DNA from: JBFWMG01 sp050251715
GTDB lineage: Bacteria > Desulfobacterota > Desulfovibrionia > Desulfovibrionales > Desulfovibrionaceae
DNA: 64,000 nucleotides
Direction of reading: 5' to 3'
Assembly: GCA_050251715.1 (NCBI GenBank)
Contig: JBFWMG010000003.1
Coordinates: 62,001 to 126,000, forward strand
Shown here piece after piece: positions 49,916 through 57,526 of this stretch. The position numbers were made by a program, and so were the translations under genes. Numbering within the stretch: the stretch's first letter is position 1; each line of letters begins with the position of its first letter. The notes below the pieces were generated by a model. That model was given only the letters and a program-made list of their open reading frames with translations, ran no database searches and was not told where the DNA came from.

Positions 49916-50659
49916 GTGCGGTTCGGTTCGCTCTTCGCCGGTATCGGAGGTTTTGACCTGGGGCTCAAATGGGCGGGCATGGAATGCGCGTGGCAGGTGG
50001 AGATTGATCCGTTTTGCGTGCGCGTCTTGGAAAAACACTGGCCGGAGGTTCCCAGATATGGCGACATCAAGAACATCGACCCAGCAGACCTTGCTCCCGT
50101 TGACCTCCTGTGCGGAGGATACCCGTGCCAGCCTTTTTCCAACGCCGGGAAGCGAAAGGGCGCGGATGATGACCGCCACCTCTGGCCGGAAATTGTACGA
50201 CTGCTTCGAGTGTGGCGAGGCATGGGCAGGCAGCCCTCTTGGTGCCTGTTTGAAAATGTTGCTGGCCACGTCTCAATGGGCCTCGACGACGTGCTTTTTA
50301 ACCTGGGAAGAGAGGGCTACGCCGCGTGGCCACTCATTATTCCAGCTTGTGCCGTCGGGGCACGACACAGAAGGAATAGAGTTTGGATTGTGGCCCACTC
50401 CGAACGCGACCGCATTCAAGGGTGGACGCCTTGTGCCGAGGGGGGGGGTACGGAACCCGCTCAAGAACAACTGGCAGGACTTCTGTTCCCTTGTCCTTGG
50501 CCACCGCTATCCGTCGCCAAGGCTCACGGAGTTGGTGATGGGGTTCCCTACTGCGTGGGTGAAAACAAAGCACTAGGCAACGCCGTTGTGCCGCAGGTCG
50601 CATGGATGATCGGAACGGCCATCAAGGCGGCGCACGAAGGGCGATACGTGGAAATGTAA
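49916..50659 (+). CDS. DNA C5-cytosine methyltransferase
   Basis: A 247-residue C5 methylase, GTG start. Motif I FGSLFAGIGGFDLGLKWAGM, motif IV VDLLCGGYPCQPFSNAGKRKG with catalytic Cys about 70, motif VI CLFENVAGH, motif VIII GARHRRNRVWIVAH, and motif X ALGNAVVPQVAWMIG. The region between VIII and X that sets specificity is short. It contains a G9 tract (50440-50448). The segment 50166-50576 also encodes a second family in another frame (see separate entry). Confidence 0.9.
   Translation: MRFGSLFAGIGGFDLGLKWAGMECAWQVEIDPFCVRVLEKHWPEVPRYGDIKNIDPADLAPVDLLCGGYPCQPFSNAGKRKGADDDRHLWPEIVRLLRVWRGMGRQPSWCLFENVAGHVSMGLDDVLFNLGREGYAAWPLIIPACAVGARHRRNRVWIVAHSERDRIQGWTPCAEGGGTEPAQEQLAGLLFPCPWPPLSVAKAHGVGDGVPYCVGENKALGNAVVPQVAWMIGTAIKAAHEGRYVEM
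50166..50576 (+). CDS. overlapping gene: methylase-associated TSGRK protein, second frame
   Basis: A 136-residue frame inside the C5 methylase gene, starting MMTATSGRKLYDCFECGE at two adjacent ATGs. It contains GACLKMLLATSQWASTTCFLTWEERATP, GHSLFQLVPSGHDTEGIEFGLWPTPNATAFKG and a final SPRLTELVMGFPTAWVKTKH. This MMTAT-SGRK...LTWK...LFQLVPS...GL.PTP...LMGFP..W pattern is, as I recall it, a phage protein family commonly found with C5 methylases. Both frames look conserved over about 410 bases, so two genes appear to share the DNA. Confidence 0.6.
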   Translation: MMTATSGRKLYDCFECGEAWAGSPLGACLKMLLATSQWASTTCFLTWEERATPRGHSLFQLVPSGHDTEGIEFGLWPTPNATAFKGGRLVPRGGVRNPLKNNWQDFCSLVLGHRYPSPRLTELVMGFPTAWVKTKH

Positions 50660-50713
50660 ACTTTTCCCCAAACATTACATCGACGGCGAAAAACAGGGAA
50701 AGAGAGGGTAAAA

Positions 50714-51367
50714 ATGGGCAAGAATTGGTTTCAAAGATTGTTTGGAACGTGCTGTGATGGAGCGCCAGAAAAAAAAGTTTCCATCGGCCTGCATTCTCCT
50801 CGCGGGATTAAAGACCGTCCCGACCCTACACCTCCGCCCCCTCCACCCCCGAAGCACAGGCTGCGCGCGGATTCCAACCGCAAATCGTGCCCGCTCCGCA
50901 CGCTAGCATGCAACTTCGCCCGTGACCTTGTTTTGGGGTGGGACCGTTGTCTCGAAAATGCGTGTGCCTGGTTCGTTCCAGGACACGGATGCGCCCTCGT
51001 TCCGCCTGGCCTTTCTGGTGCAACATTGGTGCAGAAGATGAAGGAAGCGCCCCGGCAAGAGGGGGGCTATTCCGTTCCGGGCAAGGTTCCCCCCGCCGCC
51101 GTGTTCCAGGAAGTGGACCGGCGCGGAGCTCCGGGAATAACACTCGGAATCGTGCACGAGGTGCTGGCGGCGGCGGAACGTGTGACCGGGCGGATAATCA
51201 TTTTGGCGCCCGGCACAAGGGTTTTCCCCCATACCGACCTTCCCGTCCTGTTCGACGTTGAGGCCGTGCGCGCGGCCATGCCCGAACACAACCTGCACCC
51301 CGACACCGTACGGGCCGTGCTCGATGCCCTGCGGCGGGTGATGTGCGGAAAGGGAGATCCGATGTGA
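50714..51367 (+). CDS. hypothetical phage protein with Pro-rich linker
   Basis: A 217-residue protein (MGKNWFQRLFGTCCDGAPEKK...). A short N-terminal piece is joined by a Pro run at about 37-47 (PDPTPPPPPPPKH) to a larger domain with Cys residues (CLENACAWFVPGHGCALVPP) and an alpha/beta part RGAPGITLGIVHEVLAAAERV, RIIILAPGTRVFPHTDLPVLFDVEAV. No family recognised. Overlaps the ASCH gene start by 1 base. Confidence 0.55.
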   Translation: MGKNWFQRLFGTCCDGAPEKKVSIGLHSPRGIKDRPDPTPPPPPPPKHRLRADSNRKSCPLRTLACNFARDLVLGWDRCLENACAWFVPGHGCALVPPGLSGATLVQKMKEAPRQEGGYSVPGKVPPAAVFQEVDRRGAPGITLGIVHEVLAAAERVTGRIIILAPGTRVFPHTDLPVLFDVEAVRAAMPEHNLHPDTVRAVLDALRRVMCGKGDPM

Positions 51368-51891
51368 TGCCCGCCCACAATCACCTTCCCCCGCACCTCG
51401 TCGGCATGCGGGCGCTGTCCATCATGCAGCCGTGGGCGGGGCTTATTGTCCTGTCCGCCGTGGACGGCATGTTCAAGCGGGTGGAAAACCGAACCTGGCC
51501 CGCGCCGGCCGCCATGCTGGGGCGGCGGTTCGTCATTCACGCATCCGCCCGTCCCGATCCTGATTGCCGCGAGTATGGCCCGCGCGGCGCGGCCATAGAT
51601 GTTATTGCGGATCAAATCGCGTGGTGCGCTGCATCCATATCGTCAAAGAGGTTTGACGCCGCCCTGGCGCGCATTCCCCACGCCTTTGCCTGTGGGGCCA
51701 TCCTGGGAACCGCCGTGCTGTCCGGCTGCACACAGGACGATACCGACCCGTGGGCCATGCCAAAGCGCGAACACTGGCACCTGGGCGACGTGCAGGCTCT
51801 GCTTTCCGGGCCGATCCCGTACAAGGGCGCGCTGGGGTTCTGGACGGTCAGAGGTGTGGCGCAGGAGCGCGCGCCGGAGAGGGTGGGGTAG
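51367..51891 (+). CDS. ASCH domain protein
   Basis: A 174-residue protein. The ASCH pattern is clear: MRALSIMQPWAGLIVLSAVDGMFKRVENRTWPAP, RFVIHASARPD, and AFACGAILGTAVLSGC, ending in GPIPYKGALGFWTV. Thought to bind RNA or modified bases. It resembles the ASCH gene of the other prophage (14494) only at family level. Starts where the upstream gene stops (ATG overlapping TGA). Confidence 0.82.
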   Translation: MPAHNHLPPHLVGMRALSIMQPWAGLIVLSAVDGMFKRVENRTWPAPAAMLGRRFVIHASARPDPDCREYGPRGAAIDVIADQIAWCAASISSKRFDAALARIPHAFACGAILGTAVLSGCTQDDTDPWAMPKREHWHLGDVQALLSGPIPYKGALGFWTVRGVAQERAPERVG

Positions 51892-51894
51892 GGT

Positions 51895-52684
51895 ATGCGC
51901 AACGTCTTTTCCTTCTCCGGCGGCAAGGACTCCACCGCAATGGTCGTCGACGCTTTCGAGCGCGGCGAGGACATCGCGGATGTCGTGTTTTTTGACACCG
52001 GGTGGGAGTTCCCGGCCATGGCCGCGCACATTGCCCAGGTAGAGGAATATATCGGTCGGAATATCACCCGCCTCGTCCCTCCCCAGCCGTTCAGTCATTG
52101 GATGTTCGATGCGGTGGTGCGGTTTCGCAACGGAGAGCAGAAGGGGCAACAACGGCGCACGGGGAACGGGTGGCCGTCACCGTTCCGGCGCTGGTGCACG
52201 CGCATCAAGGTGCGGTGCATCAACCACTATCAGAAAGGGCTCATGCAACGCGCGGACATCGCGCACAACATGGCCGTGTGCATCGGCTATGCGGCGGACG
52301 AGACGGAGCGGACGGAGCGGACGGAGCACCAGGCGAACGCGGAGGCCCACGGCTGGACCGTGCGCTATCCGCTCATCGAGCGCGGCATGACCGAGCCGCA
52401 GGCGTTGGCCTTCTGCAAGGAGCGCGGGTTTGATTGGGGGGGGTGTGTACGATCATTTCGACCGGGTTTCGTGCTTCTGCTGCCCGCTGCAAGGGCTCAA
52501 GGAACTGCGCTCGCTTCGCGCTCACTATCCCGACCTGTGGCGCACCATGCTGGATTGGGAAAAGCGCATGGACCAGACGCAGCTTATCCGGTTCAAGGGA
52601 GAGGCCAGCGTGCACGATCTTGAACGGCGCTTTGCCGAGGAAGACAGGTTCGGCAGGCTGCCAGGCATGGAGGTTACATGCTAG
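51895..52684 (+). pseudogene. PAPS-reductase-like PP-loop protein, frameshifted at a G8 tract
   Basis: Frame 1 (51895-52443) begins NVFSFSGGKDSTAMVVDAFERGEDIADVVFFDTGWEFP, the SGGKDS ATP-pyrophosphatase loop of the adenine nucleotide alpha-hydrolase/PAPS reductase family, and contains WCTRIKVRCINHY. At 52436-52443 there are eight G; the ending continues in the next frame as GVYDHFDRVSCFCCPLQGLKELRSLRAHYPDLW..., the typical Cys-containing C-terminus. Seven G would restore one protein of about 262 residues. As read, frame 1 ends at 52623 with unrelated residues. Could be a mutation, phase variation or a sequencing error. Confidence 0.8.
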
Positions 52685-53103
52685 GCGCGTGGCCCCCTCT
52701 CACCTTCTGTGGCGATGCGGCGCAAAGCAGAGTCCACCAGAAAAGCGGAGCGTCCGCCTTCGCGCCCGCGTCCTCTGCCACCCACAAAGGCGTCAATCTG
52801 CTCAAGGTGGTCTTCGCGCACAGTGATGTTGATACGCCGCGTTGCGTGCAGGAAAGACAGGTCAATATCCACCAGCGCCACCAAAGCGGCGTCCTCGGCA
52901 TCCCCGCTGGCCGCGACCGCTTCCAGGGGCGACGGATCGGGCACGGTCTTGCCCGTCACGTCGAGCCAAAGCCGGGCCGCCTCCTGCACGTTGGCCAGGC
53001 ATTCGGCCAGGGAATCGCCCATGGTGGTGCAGCCCGGAAAATCGGGCACGAACGCCCCGAACACCTCGCCATCGTCCGTGTGAAAAACAACCGGATACTT
53101 CAT
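52681..53103 (-). CDS. hicB: HicB family antitoxin
   Basis: A 140-residue antitoxin. The HicB fold start MKYPVVFHTDDGEVFGAFVPDFPGCTTMGDSLAECLANVQEAARLWL is diagnostic. The C-terminal part (RRINITVREDHLEQIDAFVGGRGRGREGGRSAFLVDSALRRI) is a ribbon-helix-helix DNA-binding domain for autoregulation. It follows HicA on the same strand by about 36 bases. Confidence 0.92.
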   Translation of the reverse strand: MKYPVVFHTDDGEVFGAFVPDFPGCTTMGDSLAECLANVQEAARLWLDVTGKTVPDPSPLEAVAASGDAEDAALVALVDIDLSFLHATRRINITVREDHLEQIDAFVGGRGRGREGGRSAFLVDSALRRIATEGERGPRA

Positions 53104-53139
53104 AATTGCCTCCTGAAAAAGGGAACCGGAGCGGGCCGG

Positions 53140-53322
53140 TTACTTCCAGCCCGCGTCCTTCATGATCCTGTTGAGGGTGCCTTTTGGGATGTCCTTGCCT
53201 TTGTGCTCGGCAACCACCACCACGCGCTCACCCTTGCGGTACACGCGATGGCTTCCGCTTGTCCGCCGCATCAGCGTCCATCCTTCCGCTTCGAGCCTTG
53301 CTATGACTTCCCTGCTGTTCAT
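53140..53322 (-). CDS. hicA: HicA mRNA interferase toxin
   Basis: A 60-residue toxin with the family dsRBD-like fold: NSREVIARLEAEGWTLMRRTSGSHRVYRKGERVVVVAEHKGKDIPKGTLNRIMKDAG. The catalytic His in GSHRVY is present and length matches HicA. With hicB it forms a type II module in the opposite direction to the phage genes, so it is expressed independently in the lysogen. Confidence 0.92.
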   Translation of the reverse strand: MNSREVIARLEAEGWTLMRRTSGSHRVYRKGERVVVVAEHKGKDIPKGTLNRIMKDAGWK

Positions 53323-53396
53323 GAGTTCAATATATACACACTATACACACCTGTCAACAATAGAATGTGATTTTACCCAAAAAAGTGAGGGAAAAT

Positions 53397-53636
53397 ATGC
53401 CTGAAAATGAAGGTAACGAGGTCAAGAAAGTGGGGGAAGGCCTCGCGGGATGGTTGTCTACAGTCGAGGAGTTTAAGGAAGAGTGTGCACGGCTTGATGA
53501 AGAGCTTCGCAGTGTTTTTGTGGTGTTTGAAGCGCGGTTAATAAACGCCATACGCGAAGGTTTAGGTAAGTATATGCCAAAGAGATACGCGCGGAGGAAG
53601 TGCCCCCGCGCGTTGAGGAAGGCATCGAGGCCATGA
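53397..53636 (+). CDS. small coiled-coil phage protein
   Basis: A 79-residue protein (MPENEGNEVKKVGEGLAGWLSTVEEFKEECARLDEELRSVF...) with a coiled coil and a basic end (KYMPKRYARRKCPRALRK). GTGAGGGAA precedes the ATG. It ends in ATGA overlap with the recombinase start. Confidence 0.55.
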   Translation: MPENEGNEVKKVGEGLAGWLSTVEEFKEECARLDEELRSVFVVFEARLINAIREGLGKYMPKRYARRKCPRALRKASRP

Positions 53637-54232
53637 AGGGTTGCCGCCCGCTGACCGTCGAGGAAATCGACGCTGCTCTGGGAACCTTCCAGGGGCGGTT
53701 TGCGCTGCGCAACCGGGCGCTGTTCATGCTCGGTATCAAGTCTGGTTTTCGCATCCGGGAGCTATGCAGCCTGCGGGTGCGGGACGTTATCCAGCGTGGA
53801 CACATCAAGGATGACGTGACCGTGGCGCGCAGAAATATGAAGCGCAAGCAGGAAGGGCGCACCGTGTTCCTGAACGACAAGGCCCGCGCCGCCCTGGTGG
53901 CGTGGCTGCCCGAGCTCTACCGCAGGGGCTACGCCAGCCCGGAGTCATTCGTCTTCCAGAGTCAAAAGGGGTTCAACCGCCCCATTTCCATTGTCCAGGG
54001 ATACCGTGTGCTGCAACAGGTGTTTGATGCGCTGGGGATGACCGGCAACCTGGGCACGCACAGCATGCGCAAGAGCTTTGCCAACGCGGTCTATGCCGCG
54101 TTCCTGGCGCGCGGGCAATCCGACCCGCTGCGCATGACGGCCAAGGCCATGGGCCACAAGTCCATTGACTCCACCGACCGCTATCTCTCGTTCCGGAGGG
54201 AAGAGGTCAACGACGTGATTCGGGGGTTGTGA
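53633..54232 (+). CDS. second tyrosine recombinase
   Basis: A 199-residue catalytic-only tyrosine recombinase: GIKSGFRIRELCSLRVRD (box I Arg), THSMRKSFANAVYAA (H-x-x-R), MTAKAMGHKSIDSTDRYLSF (His and nucleophilic Tyr). The arm- and core-binding domains of integrases are missing. It starts at the ATG overlapping the coiled-coil gene; the earlier GTG at 53600 has a ribosome site too close. It is not near an att site, so a role in dimer resolution or copy segregation, or as a remnant of another element, is possible. Confidence 0.82.
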   Translation: MKGCRPLTVEEIDAALGTFQGRFALRNRALFMLGIKSGFRIRELCSLRVRDVIQRGHIKDDVTVARRNMKRKQEGRTVFLNDKARAALVAWLPELYRRGYASPESFVFQSQKGFNRPISIVQGYRVLQQVFDALGMTGNLGTHSMRKSFANAVYAAFLARGQSDPLRMTAKAMGHKSIDSTDRYLSFRREEVNDVIRGL

Positions 54233-54248
54233 AACAGGAGGTAGGGCA

Positions 54249-54647
54249 ATGTTGACGTGTTCATGCAATGACGAGTGGGACGAGGATGGCTGGGCGTTCT
54301 TCTATCCGGAAGATTTGGAGCCGTTCGACGGCGCGCGCCGCAAACGCTGTTCAAGCTGCAAGGCGCTCATAGACAAGGGAAGCGACGCGCTCAAGTTCCG
54401 GCGCATCCGCTATCCGAGGAGCGAAGTGGAGATCCGCATTTATGGCGAAGACCGCGAACTGCCCATCGCCCCGTTCTAGATGTGCGAGAAGTGCGGCGAG
54501 ATTTACCTCAACCTGCACGCCGCCGGGTATTGCTTGATGCCCGACGAGGACATGCGCATCGCCATCGCGGAATATTGGCTTATGACCGGGGTTGACCCGG
54601 TTAATTACGAGAAGGTGAACGGATCGCAAGGAGGTGGCGGGCGATGA
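54249..54647 (+). pseudogene. phage zinc-finger protein split by an in-frame amber codon
   Basis: 54249-54479 codes MLTCSCNDEWDEDGWAFFYPEDLEPFD..RRKRCSSCKALIDKGSDALKFRRIRYP...IRIYGEDRELPIAPF then TAG. The same frame goes straight on from an ATG as MCEKCGEIYLNLHAAGYCLMPDEDM... to 54647. In homologues I recall, the two parts are one chain through ...LAPWYMCESCGE. So the Tyr codon here has become TAG, and the two halves of a zinc finger (CSSC and CEKC) are split. Expression may need amber readthrough, or restart at the ATG beside the stop. Confidence 0.7.
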
Positions 54648-55036
54648 TGGATAACAGAGTTTTTAACATCAACGGTTGTGGAAGCGATATGCTTCTTCAA
54701 GTCTTGAAACTTGCCTTTGCGCAAGCAGGTGTCAAGACGGCGAAGGCGTGGGAGCATCACACGGAAAAGGGAATGATTCTTGTTTGGTGCAAGGATAAAG
54801 CCGCGAACAACCTTCCCGGAGAAATGACTTCAGAACAAATCCTGCCTCTAATTGAAGCGTACCTTAACGGAGAGGATGCACGGGGCGTCCCGTGTGAAGG
54901 ATGGGACGCCAACCATGACCACGATGGCAGTAACGGTAAAGGCTGGCGTGCGTATGTAGAGGATTGGGGGCATGTAGATGGAAACCGTTACACTATCTGC
55001 GCTATCAAGCCCGCGTTCGTGTGGTATGGGAAATAG
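54644..55036 (+). CDS. conserved phage protein, 130 residues
   Basis: A soluble protein (MMDNRVFNINGCGSDMLLQVLKLAFAQAG...), containing AKAWEHHTEKGMILVWCKDKAANNLPG and GWRAYVEDWGHVDGNRYTICAIKPAFVWYGK. Lower GC than its neighbours, suggesting a separate origin. ATG overlaps the stop of the split zinc-finger gene. Function unknown. Confidence 0.65.
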   Translation: MMDNRVFNINGCGSDMLLQVLKLAFAQAGVKTAKAWEHHTEKGMILVWCKDKAANNLPGEMTSEQILPLIEAYLNGEDARGVPCEGWDANHDHDGSNGKGWRAYVEDWGHVDGNRYTICAIKPAFVWYGK

Positions 55037-55050
55037 GGGGTTAGCTACAC

Positions 55051-55260
55051 ATGACCGAAGAACAACGCGATTTCCTCACGGTCAACGAGGTGGCGTTTCA
55101 CCTCAATGTTGATCCCGAGACGGTGCGGCGGTGGATCGGGCGCGGGGCGCTCGTGGCGTCCAAGCCTGGGCGGGTGTGGCGCATCGAGCGCGAGGAATAC
55201 GAACGGTTCAAGGCCGCCATTCGGGTGGTTCCCGTGGGCGAAGAGGAGGGTGAGGCATGA
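55051..55260 (+). CDS. excisionase-like/MerR-type HTH protein
   Basis: A 69-residue protein: FLTVNEVAFHLNVDPETVRRWIGRGALVASKPGRVWRIEREEYERF is the helix-turn-helix of the excisionase/AlpA family. Overlaps the next gene by 4 bases (ATGA). Position far from int makes a regulator of late genes more likely than excision. Confidence 0.75.
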   Translation: MTEEQRDFLTVNEVAFHLNVDPETVRRWIGRGALVASKPGRVWRIEREEYERFKAAIRVVPVGEEEGEA

Positions 55261-55469
55261 GCAGGTTGCGCGCGCAGGTGGTGGTGTCCGCCATGGGTTG
55301 GAAGGGCATCGAGGTGTACGTCGAGGGAGACCCGTCGCGGACCGTGGCCAAGCTCTACGACGACGAGGTGCCCGCCCTTATCGACGACCTGAACCGGGCT
55401 TTGAAGACCAGGGTGGTGCGCACGCCTTCGCCGTTCGGTGATTCGTACAGCTTCGAGGTGGAACAATGA
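55257..55469 (+). CDS. small phage protein, 70 residues
   Basis: MSRLRAQVVVSAMGWKGIEVYVEGDPSRTVAKLYDDEVPALIDDLNRALKT: a small alpha/beta protein, coupled by ATGA overlaps on both sides. No family recognised. Confidence 0.55.
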   Translation: MSRLRAQVVVSAMGWKGIEVYVEGDPSRTVAKLYDDEVPALIDDLNRALKTRVVRTPSPFGDSYSFEVEQ

Positions 55470-55675
55470 CCGCCGCCCCGGTCTTCATCAAGGGTAAGGC
55501 GGCCATTGCCAGGCGAGCCGGAGTGAGCGAACGTACCCTGGAACGGTGGATTGCCGAGCTCGGCTTCCCTGCCAAGTTCATTGACGGCCGCTGGCGCGTG
55601 ACCGTGGCGGCCATGGAAAAATGGTTCGACGAACAACCGTGTAAACCATGTCAAGAGGGTAACGCCGGGTTATAG
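55466..55675 (+). CDS. small HTH DNA-binding protein
   Basis: A 69-residue protein with KAAIARRAGVSERTLERWIAELGFPAKFIDGRWRVTVAAMEKWFDE, the HTH of the Nu1/excisionase-like superfamily. Coupled to the preceding gene. It may regulate the late genes that follow. Confidence 0.65.
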   Translation: MTAAPVFIKGKAAIARRAGVSERTLERWIAELGFPAKFIDGRWRVTVAAMEKWFDEQPCKPCQEGNAGL

Positions 55676-55844
55676 AGGGGGCAACGGTGGGGCAAGTCTC
55701 CATCGCCCCCAAAAACATGCCTTACACTGCGCGCAATTCGGGCGGGCCTCCTTGCCCACGCGGATGGCGCGGCTTCATCCTTCCTGCCGCCTCTCCAAAA
55801 TAGGACCAAGGAGGCTCCCAACACCTAGCGTTGAGGGGCATACC

Positions 55845-56219
55845 ATGGCCGATCCCGACTTCTCCAACATCAAGCATTTCACCCGCCAGGAGCTCGCATG
55901 CAAATGCGGGTGCGGCCTGTGCAACACGCGGCAGTCAAGCCTTGAGCGCCTTGAGCGCGCCCGCGTGCGGGCTGGTGTGGGGTTCGCCATCAACAGCGCC
56001 TGCCGCTGCCCGCAGCACAACATTGCAGAGGGCGGCAAGCCCAACGGTGCACATCCCAACGGAACGGCCTTTGACATTGAGGCCAAAGACTCGCGCACGC
56101 GGTTCCAGGTGGTGGCGGCCTGCCTTGCCGAGGGGTTCCACCGCGTCGGCATTGGCAAGACGTTCGTGCATGTGGACGACGACGAAGCGCTGCCGCCCAA
56201 CGTGGTGTGGCTGTACTAG
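55845..56219 (+). CDS. M15-type peptidoglycan peptidase (endolysin)
   Basis: A 124-residue D-Ala-D-Ala carboxypeptidase-like protein. Features: NIKHFTRQELACKCGCG, INSACRCPQHNIAEGGKPNGAHPNGTAFDIEA with the zinc His and Asp (H-x6-D), and the C-terminal KTFVHVDDDEALP with the last His. There is no signal peptide, so it depends on the holin at 56229. Cell-wall lysis. Confidence 0.88.
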   Translation: MADPDFSNIKHFTRQELACKCGCGLCNTRQSSLERLERARVRAGVGFAINSACRCPQHNIAEGGKPNGAHPNGTAFDIEAKDSRTRFQVVAACLAEGFHRVGIGKTFVHVDDDEALPPNVVWLY

Positions 56220-56228
56220 GGGTCGCGC

Positions 56229-56822
56229 ATGTTGCCCTTCCTTGCCCTGGCCGCAAACCTCGTGCCGTCCATCGTTGGGCTGTTCAGCATCAAAGGCGAG
56301 GAGGCAACAAAAAAGGTCGCGTCCGCTGTGTGCGCCGTGGCTGGTGTGGATGATCCCAACGAGGCCGCCACGCGCATTCAGGCCAACCCCGCCTTGCAGG
56401 CGCAGTTAAAGGCCGATCTTGAGCGCATCGAGCTTGAGTTCTACCGCGAGGACACGGAAAGGCTGCGCATCGTCAACGAGACGATGCGGGCGGAAGGCGC
56501 AAGCGGCGACCCGTGGCAGCGGCGGTGGCGTCCGTGGTTCGGGTTCGTGGCAGGCGGCGCGTTTGGGGTGCAAATTTTTGGGCTCATGTTCGTGGGAGGA
56601 TGGGCCGTAGTCGCCAAGCCGGAACAGGCTCCCGCGATTATCAACTCCCTTGGGCTGCTGGCTGGATCGCTGGGGACCACATGGGCCGTGGCGCTGGCTG
56701 TGCTGGGCGTGCAGGTCATGGGTCGCACCAAAGAAAAAACGGCGGCTGCCGGCGGGCAGATTGGCGGCGGTATTGCGGGCGCAGTGCAGGGCCTTGCGGC
56801 CATGTTTGGGGGCAAGAAGTAA
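56229..56822 (+). CDS. 3TM-type phage holin
   Basis: A 197-residue protein of the holin-3TM family: LFSIKGEEATKKVASAVCAVAGV, a helical middle (DTERLRIVNETMRAEGASGDPWQRRWRPWFGFV) and hydrophobic segments at about 103-125, 137-160, with a Gly/Ala-rich end. RRWRPW..F is the usual signature. Follows the endolysin by 9 bases. Confidence 0.82.
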   Translation: MLPFLALAANLVPSIVGLFSIKGEEATKKVASAVCAVAGVDDPNEAATRIQANPALQAQLKADLERIELEFYREDTERLRIVNETMRAEGASGDPWQRRWRPWFGFVAGGAFGVQIFGLMFVGGWAVVAKPEQAPAIINSLGLLAGSLGTTWAVALAVLGVQVMGRTKEKTAAAGGQIGGGIAGAVQGLAAMFGGKK

Positions 56823-57145
56823 TGCCACCCGAACCCCATACCTGCACCATGCACGGCGAGGTAATGGCGCAGATTACCGCCAGGTTGCAGGGCATGGAAG
56901 ACAAGACGGCAGAAAACAATGTGCTGTTGAAAGAAATCGCCCGCGACATAGGCGCTGCGAATATTGCCAGCGCAACCCTTGGGGCACAGGTGACTGCCAT
57001 CAATGTCACTATTGGCGACATCAAGACAAGCAACGCGGAACAGTGGGCCGCCATCAACAGTGTGCGGCGCTTGGTGTGGACGGGCTTTGGAATATTTACG
57101 GCGCTGGCCACGGTTGCGGGACTGTTCGCCACGTTGGCGAAGTAG
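56822..57145 (+). CDS. small membrane protein, XhlA-like
   Basis: A 107-residue protein: MPPEPHTCTMHGEVMAQITARLQGMEDKTAENNVLLKEIARD coiled coil, ending with one membrane helix (LVWTGFGIFTALATVAGLFATLAK). This plan matches XhlA-type lysis accessory proteins. Starts in a TAATG overlap with the holin. Confidence 0.65.
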   Translation: MPPEPHTCTMHGEVMAQITARLQGMEDKTAENNVLLKEIARDIGAANIASATLGAQVTAINVTIGDIKTSNAEQWAAINSVRRLVWTGFGIFTALATVAGLFATLAK

Positions 57146-57148
57146 CCC

Positions 57149-57526
57149 ATGCCCCCGGCACCACGCCGCCCATGCCGCAAGCCAGGATGCGACCAGCTAC
57201 ACCGCAACGAAAGTGGATTTTGCGATGCACACGAACAGCAGGTCAAGCGCAAGGCGCAACGAGAGCACGACGCACGGCGCGGGTCTGCTGCCAGCCGTGG
57301 TTATGACTCAAAATGGCGGCAGGCTCGTGCGGCGTATCTGCGCAAGCACCCGCTGTGTATCCAGTGCCAGGCCGAAGGGCGCGCTGTGGCTGCCACGGTA
57401 GTGGACCACATCGAGCCGCACAGGGGCGACAAGGCGCTGTTTTGGGACTCCAAGAACTGGCAACCGCTGTGCAAAAGGCATCACGACATTAAGACGGCAA
57501 ACGAGGACGGCGGCGGCTGGCAATAA
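57149..57526 (+). CDS. HNH endonuclease
   Basis: A 125-residue HNH protein. It has an N-terminal Cys-rich part and then KHPLCIQCQAEGRAVAATVVDHIEPHRGDKALFWDSKNWQPLCKRHHDIKTANEDG, the HNH fold with C-x2-C zinc pairs. In HK97-type phages this protein sits just before the terminase and is needed for cos cutting. Confidence 0.92.
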   Translation: MPPAPRRPCRKPGCDQLHRNESGFCDAHEQQVKRKAQREHDARRGSAASRGYDSKWRQARAAYLRKHPLCIQCQAEGRAVAATVVDHIEPHRGDKALFWDSKNWQPLCKRHHDIKTANEDGGGWQ

